Positions 1 to 7,505 of a stretch of 64,000 nucleotides of DNA are shown piece by piece. The translations under genes and the position numbers were made by a program. The notes beneath the pieces are model-generated. The model was given only the letters and a program-made list of their open reading frames with translations, was not told the DNA's origin and did no database searches. Location of the stretch: contig JAXHNI010000003.1 of the NCBI GenBank assembly GCA_034520625.1, positions 124,001-188,000 of the forward strand, written 5' to 3'. The first letter of the stretch is position 1. Every line of letters begins with the position of its first letter. The stretch is from JAANXG01 sp034520625. GTDB lineage: Bacteria > Pseudomonadota > Gammaproteobacteria > Arenicellales > JAANXG01.

Positions 1-1
1 C

Positions 2-622
2 ATCGCTGCAATAATCGGCGGGCTGTACACCGGCATATTCACTCCGACCGAAGCCGGAGGGATCGGGGCGCTGGTGACCTTGATTATGGCGGTGGTGCGT
101 AAGCGTAGTATCCGCGGCGTTGAGATCGGAAAAGCGCTCATTGAGACGGTGAATTTAAGCGCGATGATATTCGCCATCATCATCGGGGCGCTCATATTCT
201 CGAGGTTCCTGGCCTTGAGCGGCGCCACGGACGTCCTGGGCGACATGATATCCACGGAAGGGATGAGCGTATGGATGGTGGTACTGCTGGTAACCCTCGT
301 TTATCTTCTTCTAGGCACCCTGATGGACCCGCCTGCGTTGCTGGCGGTGTCCCTGCCGATAACGCATCCCGTCATGATGCAACTGGGGTTCGACCCCATA
401 TGGTTTGGGATTTACGTAGTCGTTCTCGCAGAAATTGGGGCCGTGACGCCGCCAGTGGGGCTTAACTGTTACGTTGTCAAAGGCGCTGCCGGAGATCTTG
501 TCGAACTGAGCGACATATTCCGGGGGTTGTGGCCTTTTATCCTGGCGTCATTCGTAATGCTCGGTATCCTGCTTCTGTTCCCTGAGCTGGTACTGTTTCT
601 CCCGCAAAGTATGAAAGGATAG
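2..622 (+). CDS. TRAP transporter large permease (DctM-like), C-terminal part
   Basis: This is the end of a large membrane subunit of a TRAP (tripartite ATP-independent periplasmic) transporter, which imports small organic acids using an ion gradient. The reading frame is open from base 2, so the gene begins outside the window. The visible part starts with the family signature GGLYTGIFTPTEAGGIGAL, followed by at least four hydrophobic segments and the conserved EIGAVTPPVGLN loop before the last helix. The small permease and the periplasmic binding protein would be expected upstream, outside the window. The substrate cannot be told from this subunit. Confidence 0.9.
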   Translation: MAAIIGGLYTGIFTPTEAGGIGALVTLIMAVVRKRSIRGVEIGKALIETVNLSAMIFAIIIGALIFSRFLALSGATDVLGDMISTEGMSVWMVVLLVTLVYLLLGTLMDPPALLAVSLPITHPVMMQLGFDPIWFGIYVVVLAEIGAVTPPVGLNCYVVKGAAGDLVELSDIFRGLWPFILASFVMLGILLLFPELVLFLPQSMKG

Positions 623-653
623 ATGACGAAACGTTGTCAGGGCGCGTAAGTCA

Positions 654-1109
654 ATGACAGACGTGGACAAGGAATTTAAAGGTTCCTGCCTTTGTGGCGC
701 AGTGGCGGTGGAAGTACGGGGTTCTCCCGTGGCAATGAGTTACTGCCATTGCCATTATTGCCGCAAGTGGCACTCGGCCCCGGTTAACGCCTGGGCATTG
801 TGGCCGAACGATAAGGTCAGGATGCAGGGTCAAGTGACCGAGTTCAGAGATCTCACCCAAGGCGTGCGTATATCATGTGCCCAATGCGGGGCGGGTGTCG
901 CAAACAGAAAGCCGGAAGCAAACATGATCGTCGTCTATCCGATGACGTTAGTCGAATCTGGTCTGAAGTTCGAACCGACCTCTCATATCTACTATAGCAA
1001 GCGGGTCCTCGACCTCAGTGACGGATTGCCGAAATACGTAGATATGCCGGTTGAGTGGGGTGGCTCTGGCGAAACGATGGACGAACCTCCCTTGACCCGG
1101 TGGATATAG
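654..1109 (+). CDS. GFA-domain (glutathione-dependent formaldehyde-activating-like) protein
   Basis: A 151-residue protein of the GFA/CENP-V family, a cytoplasmic zinc-binding beta-fold. The zinc ligands are visible as GSCLCGAV near residue 10, YCHCHYCRKWHSA near residue 30 and CAQCGAG near residue 75, which is the usual Cys arrangement. Family members are annotated as formaldehyde-activating enzymes, but most have no proven activity. The gene lies 31 bases after the TRAP permease on the same strand, so the two may be cotranscribed. The Shine-Dalgarno sequence is weak. Confidence 0.85.
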   Translation: MTDVDKEFKGSCLCGAVAVEVRGSPVAMSYCHCHYCRKWHSAPVNAWALWPNDKVRMQGQVTEFRDLTQGVRISCAQCGAGVANRKPEANMIVVYPMTLVESGLKFEPTSHIYYSKRVLDLSDGLPKYVDMPVEWGGSGETMDEPPLTRWI

Positions 1110-1460
1110 CGGTTTCTCGGGATCACTAGATTACTGTGATCCTCCGCGGCTGAACGTTTATCCCGGCAGCCACCCAGATGTCCTCACTTATGGCCACCTG
1201 AAAATCCCCATCTGTGACCTGAGTCGGCAGCCGCCGGCGGAGCAGTTCAAGGGATCGAAGTACTTGAAAACGCATGTGTAGTGCAAAGAAGCGGTGTCAT
1301 CGAAACCCGTCTCGCTCCGCGTCGCGAGCGTCGCCGAGTTGTGGAAAGGACACTTCCCCCGCCCATCGGTAACGCGGTGTAGTCGGAAAGGCCCTGTTCC
1401 GCCAGACTCAGGGACCCCTTTCCTCCAGAAGCCCCTCCTGATCTGGAAGGGCAGCCAGCC
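1110..1460. other. Non-coding stretch with a possible IS21-type end remnant
   Basis: No convincing gene is visible. Around 1181-1218 the sequence reads TCCTCACTTATGGCCACCTG followed by AAAATCCCCATCTGTGACC. This resembles from memory the terminal repeats of IS21-family elements (GGCCA...AAAATCCCCA). No transposase is present, so at most this is a scar. Confidence 0.25.
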
Positions 1461-1610
1461 TCATAGCGATAGATCCAGGAAACTATGACGCTCACGGCCA
1501 GAGTGCGCGGCGGGCAGCGGGTTCAGGTGGCTGAAGAGCCTGTCGGCTTGTTCATGGGAAACAATCCTTTCATCCGCTGCTATATCGAGATGCTTTTTCG
1601 TGATTTTCAT
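1461..1610 (-). pseudogene. N-terminal fragment of an unidentified protein
   Basis: From an ATG at 1610 the frame reads MKITKKHLDIAADERIV and then SHEQADRLFSHL. This looks like the short N-terminal helical pair that opens some bacterial membrane proteins (xxITEEQADRLWxxL pattern, as in DUF2157-like proteins). After about 32 residues the sequence becomes low-complexity and stops with no membrane segment. I read it as the broken start of a gene whose remainder was lost. The parent family is an inference from the motif only. Confidence 0.35.
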
Positions 1611-1655
1611 GAACTGTCCGACAATCCCGGTTCGGAAAACCAAGGCTTTAGGTAA

Positions 1656-1856
1656 TTAAGTATACTGTCCCCGTATTCCCATGACTTCCACGTCGTGCTT
1701 CATCATGGTTACGTACTGCTTGATCAATTGTGCGCGACTGTCGAAGGTGCTGGCCGCGTTCGCCAGGATGACCTGGCGTTCGATGTAGTAAACGACACTG
1801 CCACCCACCAGCGCAATGATCACGACGATAGCGGCTTTGAGGAGGTATTTGCTCAC
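1656..1856 (-). CDS. Small single-pass membrane protein or truncated sensor N-terminus
   Basis: Starting at GTG 1856, about 66 residues begin with MSKYLLKAAIVV and one hydrophobic segment ending near VVYYI. A charged, probably periplasmic helix with TFDSRAQLIKQY follows. The layout of a short cytoplasmic tail, one helix and an extracytoplasmic helix is that of the start of a chemoreceptor or membrane-bound signalling enzyme. The frame stops before any signalling domain, so this may be a truncated remnant rather than a functional small protein. No family is recognised. Confidence 0.35.
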   Translation of the reverse strand: MSKYLLKAAIVVIIALVGGSVVYYIERQVILANAASTFDSRAQLIKQYVTMMKHDVEVMGIRGQYT

Positions 1857-2313
1857 ATTCAGCCTTTGTCCTGAAATCGGTGGAGCATTGGGCACGCGAT
1901 TATCGGACCGTCGTGATGATTCCGTAGGCGAGAGGTATGCTTACAGCAAGGCACGGTCATTAGATCACGAGTGGGAGAACTGTTAAGAATAACACACGTC
2001 TCTCCGCCGAAAGCACTTGCAGCCGGGATCTTGGGGCGAAAGGCTTGCTTGATATCCAAGGGTCCTCGACGCAAGTAATCACCTTAACGGCATCGTCGGG
2101 CATCTAGTTTTGCACAGTCCGCTTTTGGCCGGTTCCGGCGGCCCGGGTAGACACCTCGATGGTCCGCTACCCGGTGAACAGGAGACCAACCACGAGGGTG
2201 ACCTGAAAGAGGGCGGAAACCTCAGTGAATTGCGGATGGCCGACTTTCCCGAAAACAGTGTTTGGGACAACGGCGAGACTTCCGCTCCAAGTGGCCTAAT
2301 AGGCGCGTCTTGA
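1857..2313. other. About 450 bases without a recognisable gene
   Basis: Short frames on both strands have no recognisable domain and no ribosome binding site. I see no strong promoter, hairpin or repeat. It is best read as decayed sequence between gene fragments. Confidence 0.4.
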
Positions 2314-2364
2314 GATCAGAACTTTCCCGAAAAGGGGCCTTTCCGGGAATGTACAACCGCGGCT

Positions 2365-3090
2365 TTGACCTGGCTCGACAAAAGCGAGCAGGAGGTGACG
2401 GAATCGCTTGATATGGCGGAACGGATCGGCTCTTCGCTCAGTGAGATGCATTGCTGCGTGGACCTGTCCCAGACCGCACTCGCCAGGAACGATTTGACCC
2501 GGGCCGAGAAATGTGCAAAGCGCGCAACGGACATCGCCCAACGGCTCGGCACCGAGCGCTTCAGGGCGCGTGCCCTGCATTTTCATGCCCAGGCGTTGCT
2601 GGCCATGAATCAGCGGGAAAAGGCACAGACGATGCTGGAGGAGGCGATCCAACTCAGCAGGAAAACCGGCCCGGCGTACTGCGGAGCCGGCATCATCGGC
2701 GCAATGGTGCTGGCGGAGCAGGACCCGGCGCGGCGCCGTCGTCTCATCGAGGAAGGCGAGTCATTGCTGGACCAAGGCGCCGTGGCCCACAACTACCTGG
2801 ACTTTTACCAGGGTGTGATTGAAGCCGGCCTCGAGCGTCGCGACTGGAAACAAGCAGAACACTATGCGCATTTGCTCGAGCAGTTCTTCTCTCCCGAGCC
2901 GTTGCCGTTGACCGATTACGTTTCGGCCCGCGGCCGTGCACTGAGCGGATTTGGACGCGGCCAGCGCGACGACGGACTGAAACACCAACTGGAGCGCCTG
3001 CGCGCTCAGGCCAGGGAAGCGGGCTTGATGCTCGGTCTGCCAGCTATAGAGGATGCGCTTCAGAACTGGCGTAAAGACGCCACCGGTTGA
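2365..3090 (+). CDS. TPR-like repeat protein, probably the C-terminal remnant of a larger protein
   Basis: The frame holds about 240 residues of helical repeats with TPR-like spacing, such as ALARNDLTRAEKCAKRATDI, LGTERFRARALHFHAQALLA and MNQREKAQTMLEEAIQLSR. Such tails are typical of the long TPR region that follows a cyclase or AAA domain in bacterial signalling proteins. The frame is open back to 2314 but has no proper start: the first candidate is TTG at 2365 with no Shine-Dalgarno sequence. Given the broken genes around it, this is probably the surviving 3' end of a bigger gene. Function cannot be assigned. Confidence 0.55.
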   Translation: MTWLDKSEQEVTESLDMAERIGSSLSEMHCCVDLSQTALARNDLTRAEKCAKRATDIAQRLGTERFRARALHFHAQALLAMNQREKAQTMLEEAIQLSRKTGPAYCGAGIIGAMVLAEQDPARRRRLIEEGESLLDQGAVAHNYLDFYQGVIEAGLERRDWKQAEHYAHLLEQFFSPEPLPLTDYVSARGRALSGFGRGQRDDGLKHQLERLRAQAREAGLMLGLPAIEDALQNWRKDATG

Positions 3091-3324
3091 GCGAAGTTAG
3101 CGCCCGCTTGCTTCACTGTGTCCCCGCCAAAACCAAATCTGTAAGCACCTATTGGTTGTCAGGGATATCGGTTATCATTCTATTCGTTGGAGAATCTCGA
3201 GCATGGTCCGGGAAGTCTGTCCGCCGGTCCCTGAGGAGTTCACCTCCCCATGGCCCTGTCTTCAGACGAGACCCCGGACAAGCTTGACAGAGTTCATTGA
3301 GTCAACTCACCTAGGAGGTGCACC

Positions 3325-3531
3325 ATGGCCACTCGCCGCCGCGTCCACGACGGAATCGTCGGAATTGTCGTCACGCTGGGGACCGCCCTGGGCTACTGGG
3401 CCGATCCCGCCTGGTTGCTGGTGCCTGGTATCGTCGGAGTCCTGCTGATCCAGAGCTGGGGCACTGGATTCTGCCCGGTCTACTGGACCCTCGACCGGCT
3501 GGGGATCGGAGGAGAGACCAGAACGACCTGA
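3325..3531 (+). CDS. Small membrane protein of the YgaP-like transmembrane (DUF2892) family
   Basis: A 68-residue protein opening MATRRRVHDGIVGIVVTLG, with two hydrophobic helices (about 10-25 and 29-45) and the ending GTGFCPVYWTLDRLGI. This matches small inner-membrane DUF2892 proteins, whose CP...Y motif sits after the second helix. The start is secure because a strong ribosome site, CTAGGAGGTG, lies just upstream. DUF2892 modules often accompany rhodanese domains, but none is adjacent here. Its 3' end overlaps the degraded tail of the rhomboid fragment on the other strand. Confidence 0.8.
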   Translation: MATRRRVHDGIVGIVVTLGTALGYWADPAWLLVPGIVGVLLIQSWGTGFCPVYWTLDRLGIGGETRTT

Positions 3532-3905
3532 GGGGGCTCCGACGGTCGACTCGAGCACCCCCGATCGAGCTCGCGCAGACGGGCGAGAGCGGTCGTAGAT
3601 CGTGAGTCGTGTAGCCCCGCGCCCAACCAGATCGTCGGCAGCGCGATCCGGGCGGCACGCGGAAAGCCGTACAGCATCGCCGGGCCCAATACCAGCAGGG
3701 GTGGGGTGTTGGCCAGCAGGTGGATGAACGAGCCGTGCATCAGCGGTGCGGTGAGCACGCCGTGGAGCCCCGCCGGCGCCCCCGGCCGAATGCCGAGCAG
3801 GTCGAGCGGCAAGGCCATCATCGTCCCCGCGATCTGGATCATCCAGAGCAAAGCGGCGAACAGCGCGGCGGCGATGATGGCGCGTTTCAGGCGAACGTCG
3901 CGCAT
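3480..3905 (-). pseudogene. Truncated rhomboid-family membrane protein
   Basis: From ATG 3905 the protein begins MRDVRLKRAIIAAALFAALL and continues with the rhomboid features LHGVLTAPLMHGSFIHLLAN and GFPRAARIALPTIWLGAGL. These correspond to the first helices and the His-Asn helix. The family then needs a helix with the catalytic GASG and a later catalytic His. Both are missing, and after about residue 95 the sequence turns to Arg/Ser-rich text overlapping the neighbouring DUF2892 gene. It is therefore a 3'-truncated gene without an active site. Confidence 0.7.
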
Positions 3906-4411
3906 GGCGGATCTCGACGGCACATGACTTGTATCCTGGGGAGGACGACAGGTAAAGACAAGCCGTCCACAGTTTGGACCGTAGCGGGTTCGCACTGTCA
4001 AGGCGGGGCAGGGCGGGCCGAGACAAATGAAACAGGCGGAGGGGTCTGCAAAATGACCACTCACGCGTCATCATTTTACCCCGAGCTTGGCAGTTTACTC
4101 GACTCATTGTGCGACTACGATCGACAAGATTCGATTGCATCAACATCCTCAATGACTACGCCGGCTGCCCACGAATTACCGAGGCCCTATACACTACAAA
4201 GGCCTGATCCGTCCGCCCCGAGAACAACGGCCAATCGCCGTACTACGCCGCGGGAAGCACAGACACGCGCCCGACAATCGTGATATAAATTGCCGAATGC
4301 AAAGGGGATTATGCATGGAATCCGAGCAGACCTCTCAAGCACCACCTCTCTTTCCGAGTGCTATCCGGCGATGCGCCGTAGCGCACCACGGCGAATCGCT
4401 GCCCACTCACT
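3906..4411. other. About 500 bases without a recognisable gene
   Basis: There is only unconvincing short-frame text on both strands. The stretch ends at the first integron-type core site. It may hold the decayed left part of a cassette attC site, but I could not find the partner core. Confidence 0.35.
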
Positions 4412-4418
4412 GTTATGC
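4412..4418 (+). other. Integron-type R' core site (GTTATGC) opening the first gene cassette
   Basis: The heptamer GTTATGC lies 22 bases before the HNH gene. Integron cassettes begin with the last six bases of such a core (TTRRRY; TTATGC here departs by one base). A circularised cassette should have an R'' that is complementary to its own left end. The site after the HNH gene starts GCATACA, near the expected GCATAAC, which supports this as the cassette's left boundary. The upstream half of this attC is not recognisable. Confidence 0.5.
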
Positions 4419-4439
4419 GTGAAAATACCAGGCAGCCCG

Positions 4440-4754
4440 ATGGCGAATAACTGGAACATTCCGGCGTGGCTAGAGAAAAAGGTAAAGGGGAGAGACAAGA
4501 GATGTGTTTATTGTAGAGTCGAGTTCACATCGCCGAAGGTGTCTAAGAGAACTGCCGCAAGCTGGGAGCATATAATTAACGACGCAAACATCATAACGCC
4601 GGAAAACATTGCAATGTGTTGCTTCGGATGCAATGTAAGTAAAGGACAAAAGCGGCTTTCTGTATGGCTTCAGTCGAAGTATTGCAAAGAGCGAGGTATA
4701 AATGAGGAGACTGTCGCTCCGATAGTGAAGCAGGCGATTGAGAATGGGCAATAG
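4440..4754 (+). CDS. HNH endonuclease, integron-cassette-borne
   Basis: A 104-residue protein starting MANNWNIPAWLEKKVKGRD. The HNH zinc-finger fold is visible: RCVYCRVEF, then SWEHIINDANIITPENIAMC with the H...N core, then CCFGCNVSKGQKRLSVWL. Such small HNH proteins are frequent cassette passengers. It probably nicks or cuts DNA using one metal ion, but its target is unknown. An in-frame upstream extension to 4290 is possible, but the ATG at 4440 gives the family's normal length and keeps the gene inside the cassette boundaries 4413-4858. Confidence 0.8.
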   Translation: MANNWNIPAWLEKKVKGRDKRCVYCRVEFTSPKVSKRTAASWEHIINDANIITPENIAMCCFGCNVSKGQKRLSVWLQSKYCKERGINEETVAPIVKQAIENGQ

Positions 4755-4760
4755 AAACAC

Positions 4761-4858
4761 GCATACAAGGGCGATGGAGTCCGACGCTTGACTGCTCTCG
4801 CCTTTCTCTGCCGCTCCGGTTGGTCGCCGTCAGACGCGGCTGAGCGTGGTTGTTGGGC
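4761..4858 (+). other. attC-like recombination site after the HNH cassette
   Basis: About 98 bases bounded by GCATACA (R''-like) and GTTGGGC (R', matching GTTRRRY). Inside, AGGGCGATGGAGTCCGACGC on the left faces GCCGTCAGACGCGGCTGAGC on the right, an imperfect stem in which the left arm carries an extra A (CCG-A-CGC against GCG-CGG), like the extrahelical base of attC sites. The interior is nearly the same as that of the sites at 5979, 17550 and 17995. Confidence 0.75.
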
Positions 4859-4870
4859 AACACTCGAAAT

Positions 4871-5434
4871 ATGGACGCGCTAATCGCACTGCTGAAATCA
4901 AACACCGACGCGGCTATCGCTTTCGGAGCAATTGCGAACGCTGGGGCCGCATTCTTAGCGTTAGTTGTATCCACAATTGCTGTTGCTATATCGATATGGG
5001 GAGTATGCAGTCAACGTAAGCACAATAAGTTAACGGTCAGGCCCCTCGCCGAGATTACCGTAGCGGACTATGAAGACAGCTTGCGCGTCAAGCTTCTTAA
5101 CAACGGTACAGGTCCGATGATAGTGACGGAAGTAACGGTATCCAATGGTTCGGATGTTAAGCAATGTGTAGTCGATTGGATGCCGGCGCTACCCAATGAT
5201 CGATCATGGAATAACTTTACAGACGATCTCCGAGATCGGACGCTGCGCCCAGGAGGTGAAATTGTTCTTCTAGAGCTTACCGAGCATGAGAAAGAAAAAG
5301 GCTTCTCTCGGTGTCGGGATACAGTGCGGCAAGCGCTCGCGCCGTTGAGAGTAACCGTAAGTTATACAGACATATACAACCAGATTATGCCAAGTCGCGT
5401 CAAGGATCTCTCATGGTTCGGGCGTACAATGTGA
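4871..5434 (+). CDS. Unknown membrane-anchored cassette protein
   Basis: I do not recognise this protein. From ATG 4871 it begins MDALIALLKSN and carries one long hydrophobic segment at about residues 18-47 (AIANAGAAFLALVVSTIAVA). The remaining roughly 140 residues are soluble and rich in beta-type text (VRPLAEITVADYEDSLRVKL, NNGTGPMIVTEVTVSNGSD). It resembles proteins with an N-terminal anchor and an Ig-like outer domain. The cassette is well delimited: its left end TTGGGC (4853-4858) is exactly complementary to the GCCCAAC that begins the next site at 5436. Base composition is clearly more AT-rich than the chromosomal part. Confidence 0.6.
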   Translation: MDALIALLKSNTDAAIAFGAIANAGAAFLALVVSTIAVAISIWGVCSQRKHNKLTVRPLAEITVADYEDSLRVKLLNNGTGPMIVTEVTVSNGSDVKQCVVDWMPALPNDRSWNNFTDDLRDRTLRPGGEIVLLELTEHEKEKGFSRCRDTVRQALAPLRVTVSYTDIYNQIMPSRVKDLSWFGRTM

Positions 5435-5435
5435 A

Positions 5436-5469
5436 GCCCAACAAGCGTGGCTGAGCGCCGACGTCTAGG
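5436..5469 (+). other. Shortened attC-like site between cassettes
   Basis: GCCCAAC (5436-5442) is a perfect R'' core and matches the left end of the preceding cassette. GTGGCTGAGCGCCGACG and a degenerate R' core GTCTAGG (5463-5469) follow directly. The stem-loop interior seen in the other sites is missing, so this looks like an internally deleted attC of about 34 bases. Confidence 0.55.
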
Positions 5470-5476
5470 AGCTACG

Positions 5477-5983
5477 ATGCGAAAGCGGATCGACAGATTT
5501 GTAGAGGACGCCTTGGTGGAGTTCGGGGAGTGGTACGTGAGATCCGACTGGAATGGAAAGGAAAGGGATTGTGTAAATCTCTTTGCGAACCGGTTCCTTG
5601 GTCGACGGGTTCAGAAAGGTGCAGCAATTCAGGATCCGGCAGAGATGCGCGTTGAAGGGCCGGTTCCCCAACCAACTGGATACCGAAAACCCACGGCGGC
5701 TAAAGATTTAGTCGTGTGGAGTGACGCCCTAGCGACGACGTGGGATACGGAATGGCAAGCTGTTGATTGGCCGCGGCTTGTTATGGAGTGGAAATTCAGG
5801 AGAAGGGGTAGGCCATCTAAAGATTTCGATACGCATGATTTGGAGTGGCTGTGTGCGTATACGGATGAATACGACAAAACATTTGGCTATCTAGTCAGGG
5901 TGTACCATGGAGAAGAGAGCCGCTCAGTGGATTGGGCGAAAGTTGTTCGGGGCGAGTTGAATGACACGAATAGACGCTCCTAA
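5477..5983 (+). CDS. Unknown cassette protein with charged, nuclease-like centre
   Basis: A 168-residue soluble protein from ATG 5477 (MRKRIDRFVEDALVEFGEWY); a GTG start at 5447 is less likely because it lies before the cassette boundary. Notable stretches are DCVNLFANRFLGRRV, TAAKDLVVWSD and WPRLVMEWKFRRRGR. The D...E-x-K pattern (KDLVVWSD ... VMEWKF) has the spacing of a PD-(D/E)xK nuclease core, but this is only a pattern match. The gene is the third passenger of the array. Confidence 0.55.
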   Translation: MRKRIDRFVEDALVEFGEWYVRSDWNGKERDCVNLFANRFLGRRVQKGAAIQDPAEMRVEGPVPQPTGYRKPTAAKDLVVWSDALATTWDTEWQAVDWPRLVMEWKFRRRGRPSKDFDTHDLEWLCAYTDEYDKTFGYLVRVYHGEESRSVDWAKVVRGELNDTNRRS

Positions 5984-6074
5984 TGGGCGCTGCAGTCAGA
6001 CGCTTGACTGCTTCCGCCCTTCGTTGCCGCTACGGTCGGTCGCCGTCAAGCGCGATTCATCGCCAACTTTATGC
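5979..6074 (+). other. attC-like site after the third cassette, abutting the recombinase gene
   Basis: Starts with the R''-like CCTAATG and then GGGCGCTGCAGTCAGACGC; the right half reads GGTCGCCGTCAAGCGCGATT. It ends at TTTATGC (6068-6074), one base off GTTATGC. CCTA also pairs with the TAGG that opens its own cassette. The R'-like end contains the stop codon of the recombinase on the opposite strand. Confidence 0.6.
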
Positions 6075-6659
6075 TTTGTCTTTGTTGAGTACTCGCTGAA
6101 CGGTTCCGACGCCACAACCAACCTCGTTGGCGATGGCGACCATCCCTGTGCCCTTTTTCCTGGCTCTCAATATCGCCCGTTCAGTCTTGGGCGGGACTTT
6201 TGGTCGTCCCAGCGTCGTACCCTGTGCCCGGGCTCGTTCGAGTCCGGCTTTGACCCGCTCCTGGATCATTGCTCGCTCGAACTCGGCAAAGACTCCGGTC
6301 ATCTGGAACAGGGCTTTGCCGGCTGGGGTGGTCGTGTCGACGCCCTGCTGATGGAGATACAGGTGCACACCCTTGGCGTGAATTTCATCCAGGAAGCCCA
6401 CCAGGTGCTGCAGAGATCGTCCTAGACGATCCACGGACCAGGCCAAGATGACATCAAATTCTTTCCGGACGGCATCCTTGAGCATATTGTCGAACTCCGC
6501 ACGTTCCTCCTGCCCCTTGGAGCCGCTAATCCCATGATCGATATATTGATGGGTGACCTTCCAGCCCTGACGCTTGGCGACCTTCTTCAACTCTCGGATC
6601 TGGTTTTGCGTATCCTGGGCCTTAGTGGAGACCCGCCCATAAATCACAGCTCGCTTCAT
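6069..6659 (-). CDS. Serine recombinase (resolvase/invertase family)
   Basis: A 196-residue site-specific DNA recombinase. The start at 6659 is set by GGAGGG seven bases upstream. The catalytic domain opens MKRAVIYGRVSTKAQDTQNQ with the nucleophilic serine at residue 11. DVILAWSVDRLGRSLQHLVG and the E-helix FAEFERAMIQERVKAGL follow, and the C-terminal helix-turn-helix reads GTGMVAIANEVGCGVGTVQR. Length and order are those of Tn3 resolvases or DNA invertases. Its 3' end lies inside the attC-like site at 5979-6074, so it may have jumped next to the cassette array. No partner transposase is present. Confidence 0.9.
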   Translation of the reverse strand: MKRAVIYGRVSTKAQDTQNQIRELKKVAKRQGWKVTHQYIDHGISGSKGQEERAEFDNMLKDAVRKEFDVILAWSVDRLGRSLQHLVGFLDEIHAKGVHLYLHQQGVDTTTPAGKALFQMTGVFAEFERAMIQERVKAGLERARAQGTTLGRPKVPPKTERAILRARKKGTGMVAIANEVGCGVGTVQRVLNKDKA

Positions 6660-6808
6660 TGCCAAGCCCTCCAATTAGATCTCGGGCGATTATACATATA
6701 ACTATTGTTTTCCGAATACCAGAAACGGACTTTGCAAGTGCTTGATTTCAGTAGGGCAGGGAGCGGTAAAAGCGGAGGGGTTTTCTGTATAGCGCCGCCC
6801 GGCCCGGG

Positions 6809-6931
6809 TTACGCGTAGACCGCAAAAGCTCGCTCCATACGCTCGCGCTCGATGACGAAGCCCCGCACCTCGTGGCGTATACGTGAGCTGTCAACGTGGC
6901 AGAACGGGCAGTTGGCGTTACGCTGATTCAT
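6809..6931 (-). CDS. Tiny CxxC protein, translationally coupled
   Basis: A 40-residue frame starting MNQRNANCPFCHVDSSRIRH and ending FVIERERMERAFAVYA. The CPFC knuckle followed by His resembles the start of small Lar-type or zinc-ribbon peptides. Its ATG lies inside the end of the upstream small gene (6918-7157) in a different frame, an overlap that suggests translational coupling. Only one half of a zinc site is obvious, so it may act as a dimer or with its neighbour. Confidence 0.45.
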   Translation of the reverse strand: MNQRNANCPFCHVDSSRIRHEVRGFVIERERMERAFAVYA

Positions 6932-7157
6932 TGTTCGAGGATTGGCCCGCCTTGATGTTCTGCTTACAGATCGGGCACACCGGCGATCTTCTGGTCTTCG
7001 GCGAATCCGGAGTGATAAGGCACCCACCCAGCTCGTACAGTCCGTGGTGCGGATTTTCCTGTTCCAGATCCCAGGATTCATCCATGACTGGATACCCGTA
7101 CCGGATGGGAACGACGGCGTCGATGAGCTCGCAGCCGTGGATATGGCAGGTCGGCAT
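6918..7157 (-). CDS. Small zinc-ribbon-like protein (79 aa)
   Basis: Begins MPTCHIHGCELIDAVVPIRY after a strong AGGAGGT site, so the start at 7157 is secure. The first C-H-H-C group (CHIHGC) and the later CPICKQNIKAG could form a zinc-binding pair. The middle, DLEQENPHHGLYELGGCLIT, is unrecognised. The gene lies upstream of and divergent from hsdM, and it overlaps the 40-residue CxxC frame. A regulatory or anti-restriction role would fit the position but is conjecture. Confidence 0.6.
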   Translation of the reverse strand: MPTCHIHGCELIDAVVPIRYGYPVMDESWDLEQENPHHGLYELGGCLITPDSPKTRRSPVCPICKQNIKAGQSSNNESA

Positions 7158-7505
7158 ACCGGCACCTCCTATGGATACTGTTCCCTGATTGTAGCAACGG
7201 GACACCCCCACACCACGTCTGGCAGCGAGCCGGCGATGGGGCGCACTGTTGGGTTCCCCAGCCGGACGAGGGCGGGCTAGTGGGGGCGCACGCAAGTATG
7301 ACTGCCCAAGAGGAGTGGGAAGAAGGTCAAGCGAGGGCTCTAACGCCCGTCTATCCCGGCCGCAGGTTACCCAACAGTCAGCCCCATTCCTGCCCTCGCA
7401 GTAGCGTCAGATGTCCTCGCAGCACCATCGACACCGAGACAGATGCCAATTCCCGCCCGTTGGATGCTAAATTATGGGGAGAAGAAACAACGGGGAGAAG
7501 TAGCA

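Noticed and set aside
1137..1160. A possible left attachment site resembling the tRNA-Ala 3' end (GATCCTCCGC)
   Set aside because: The match is short and in the wrong orientation for a direct repeat of the tRNA end.
3282..3310. TTGACA as a promoter -35 box for the DUF2892 gene
   Set aside because: The matching -10 at a 17-base distance is TCACCT, which is too poor to call.
6069..6659. The serine recombinase as a cassette gene in reverse orientation
   Set aside because: Its 3' end touches an attC-like core, but no second attC closes the other side. Adjacency alone is not enough.
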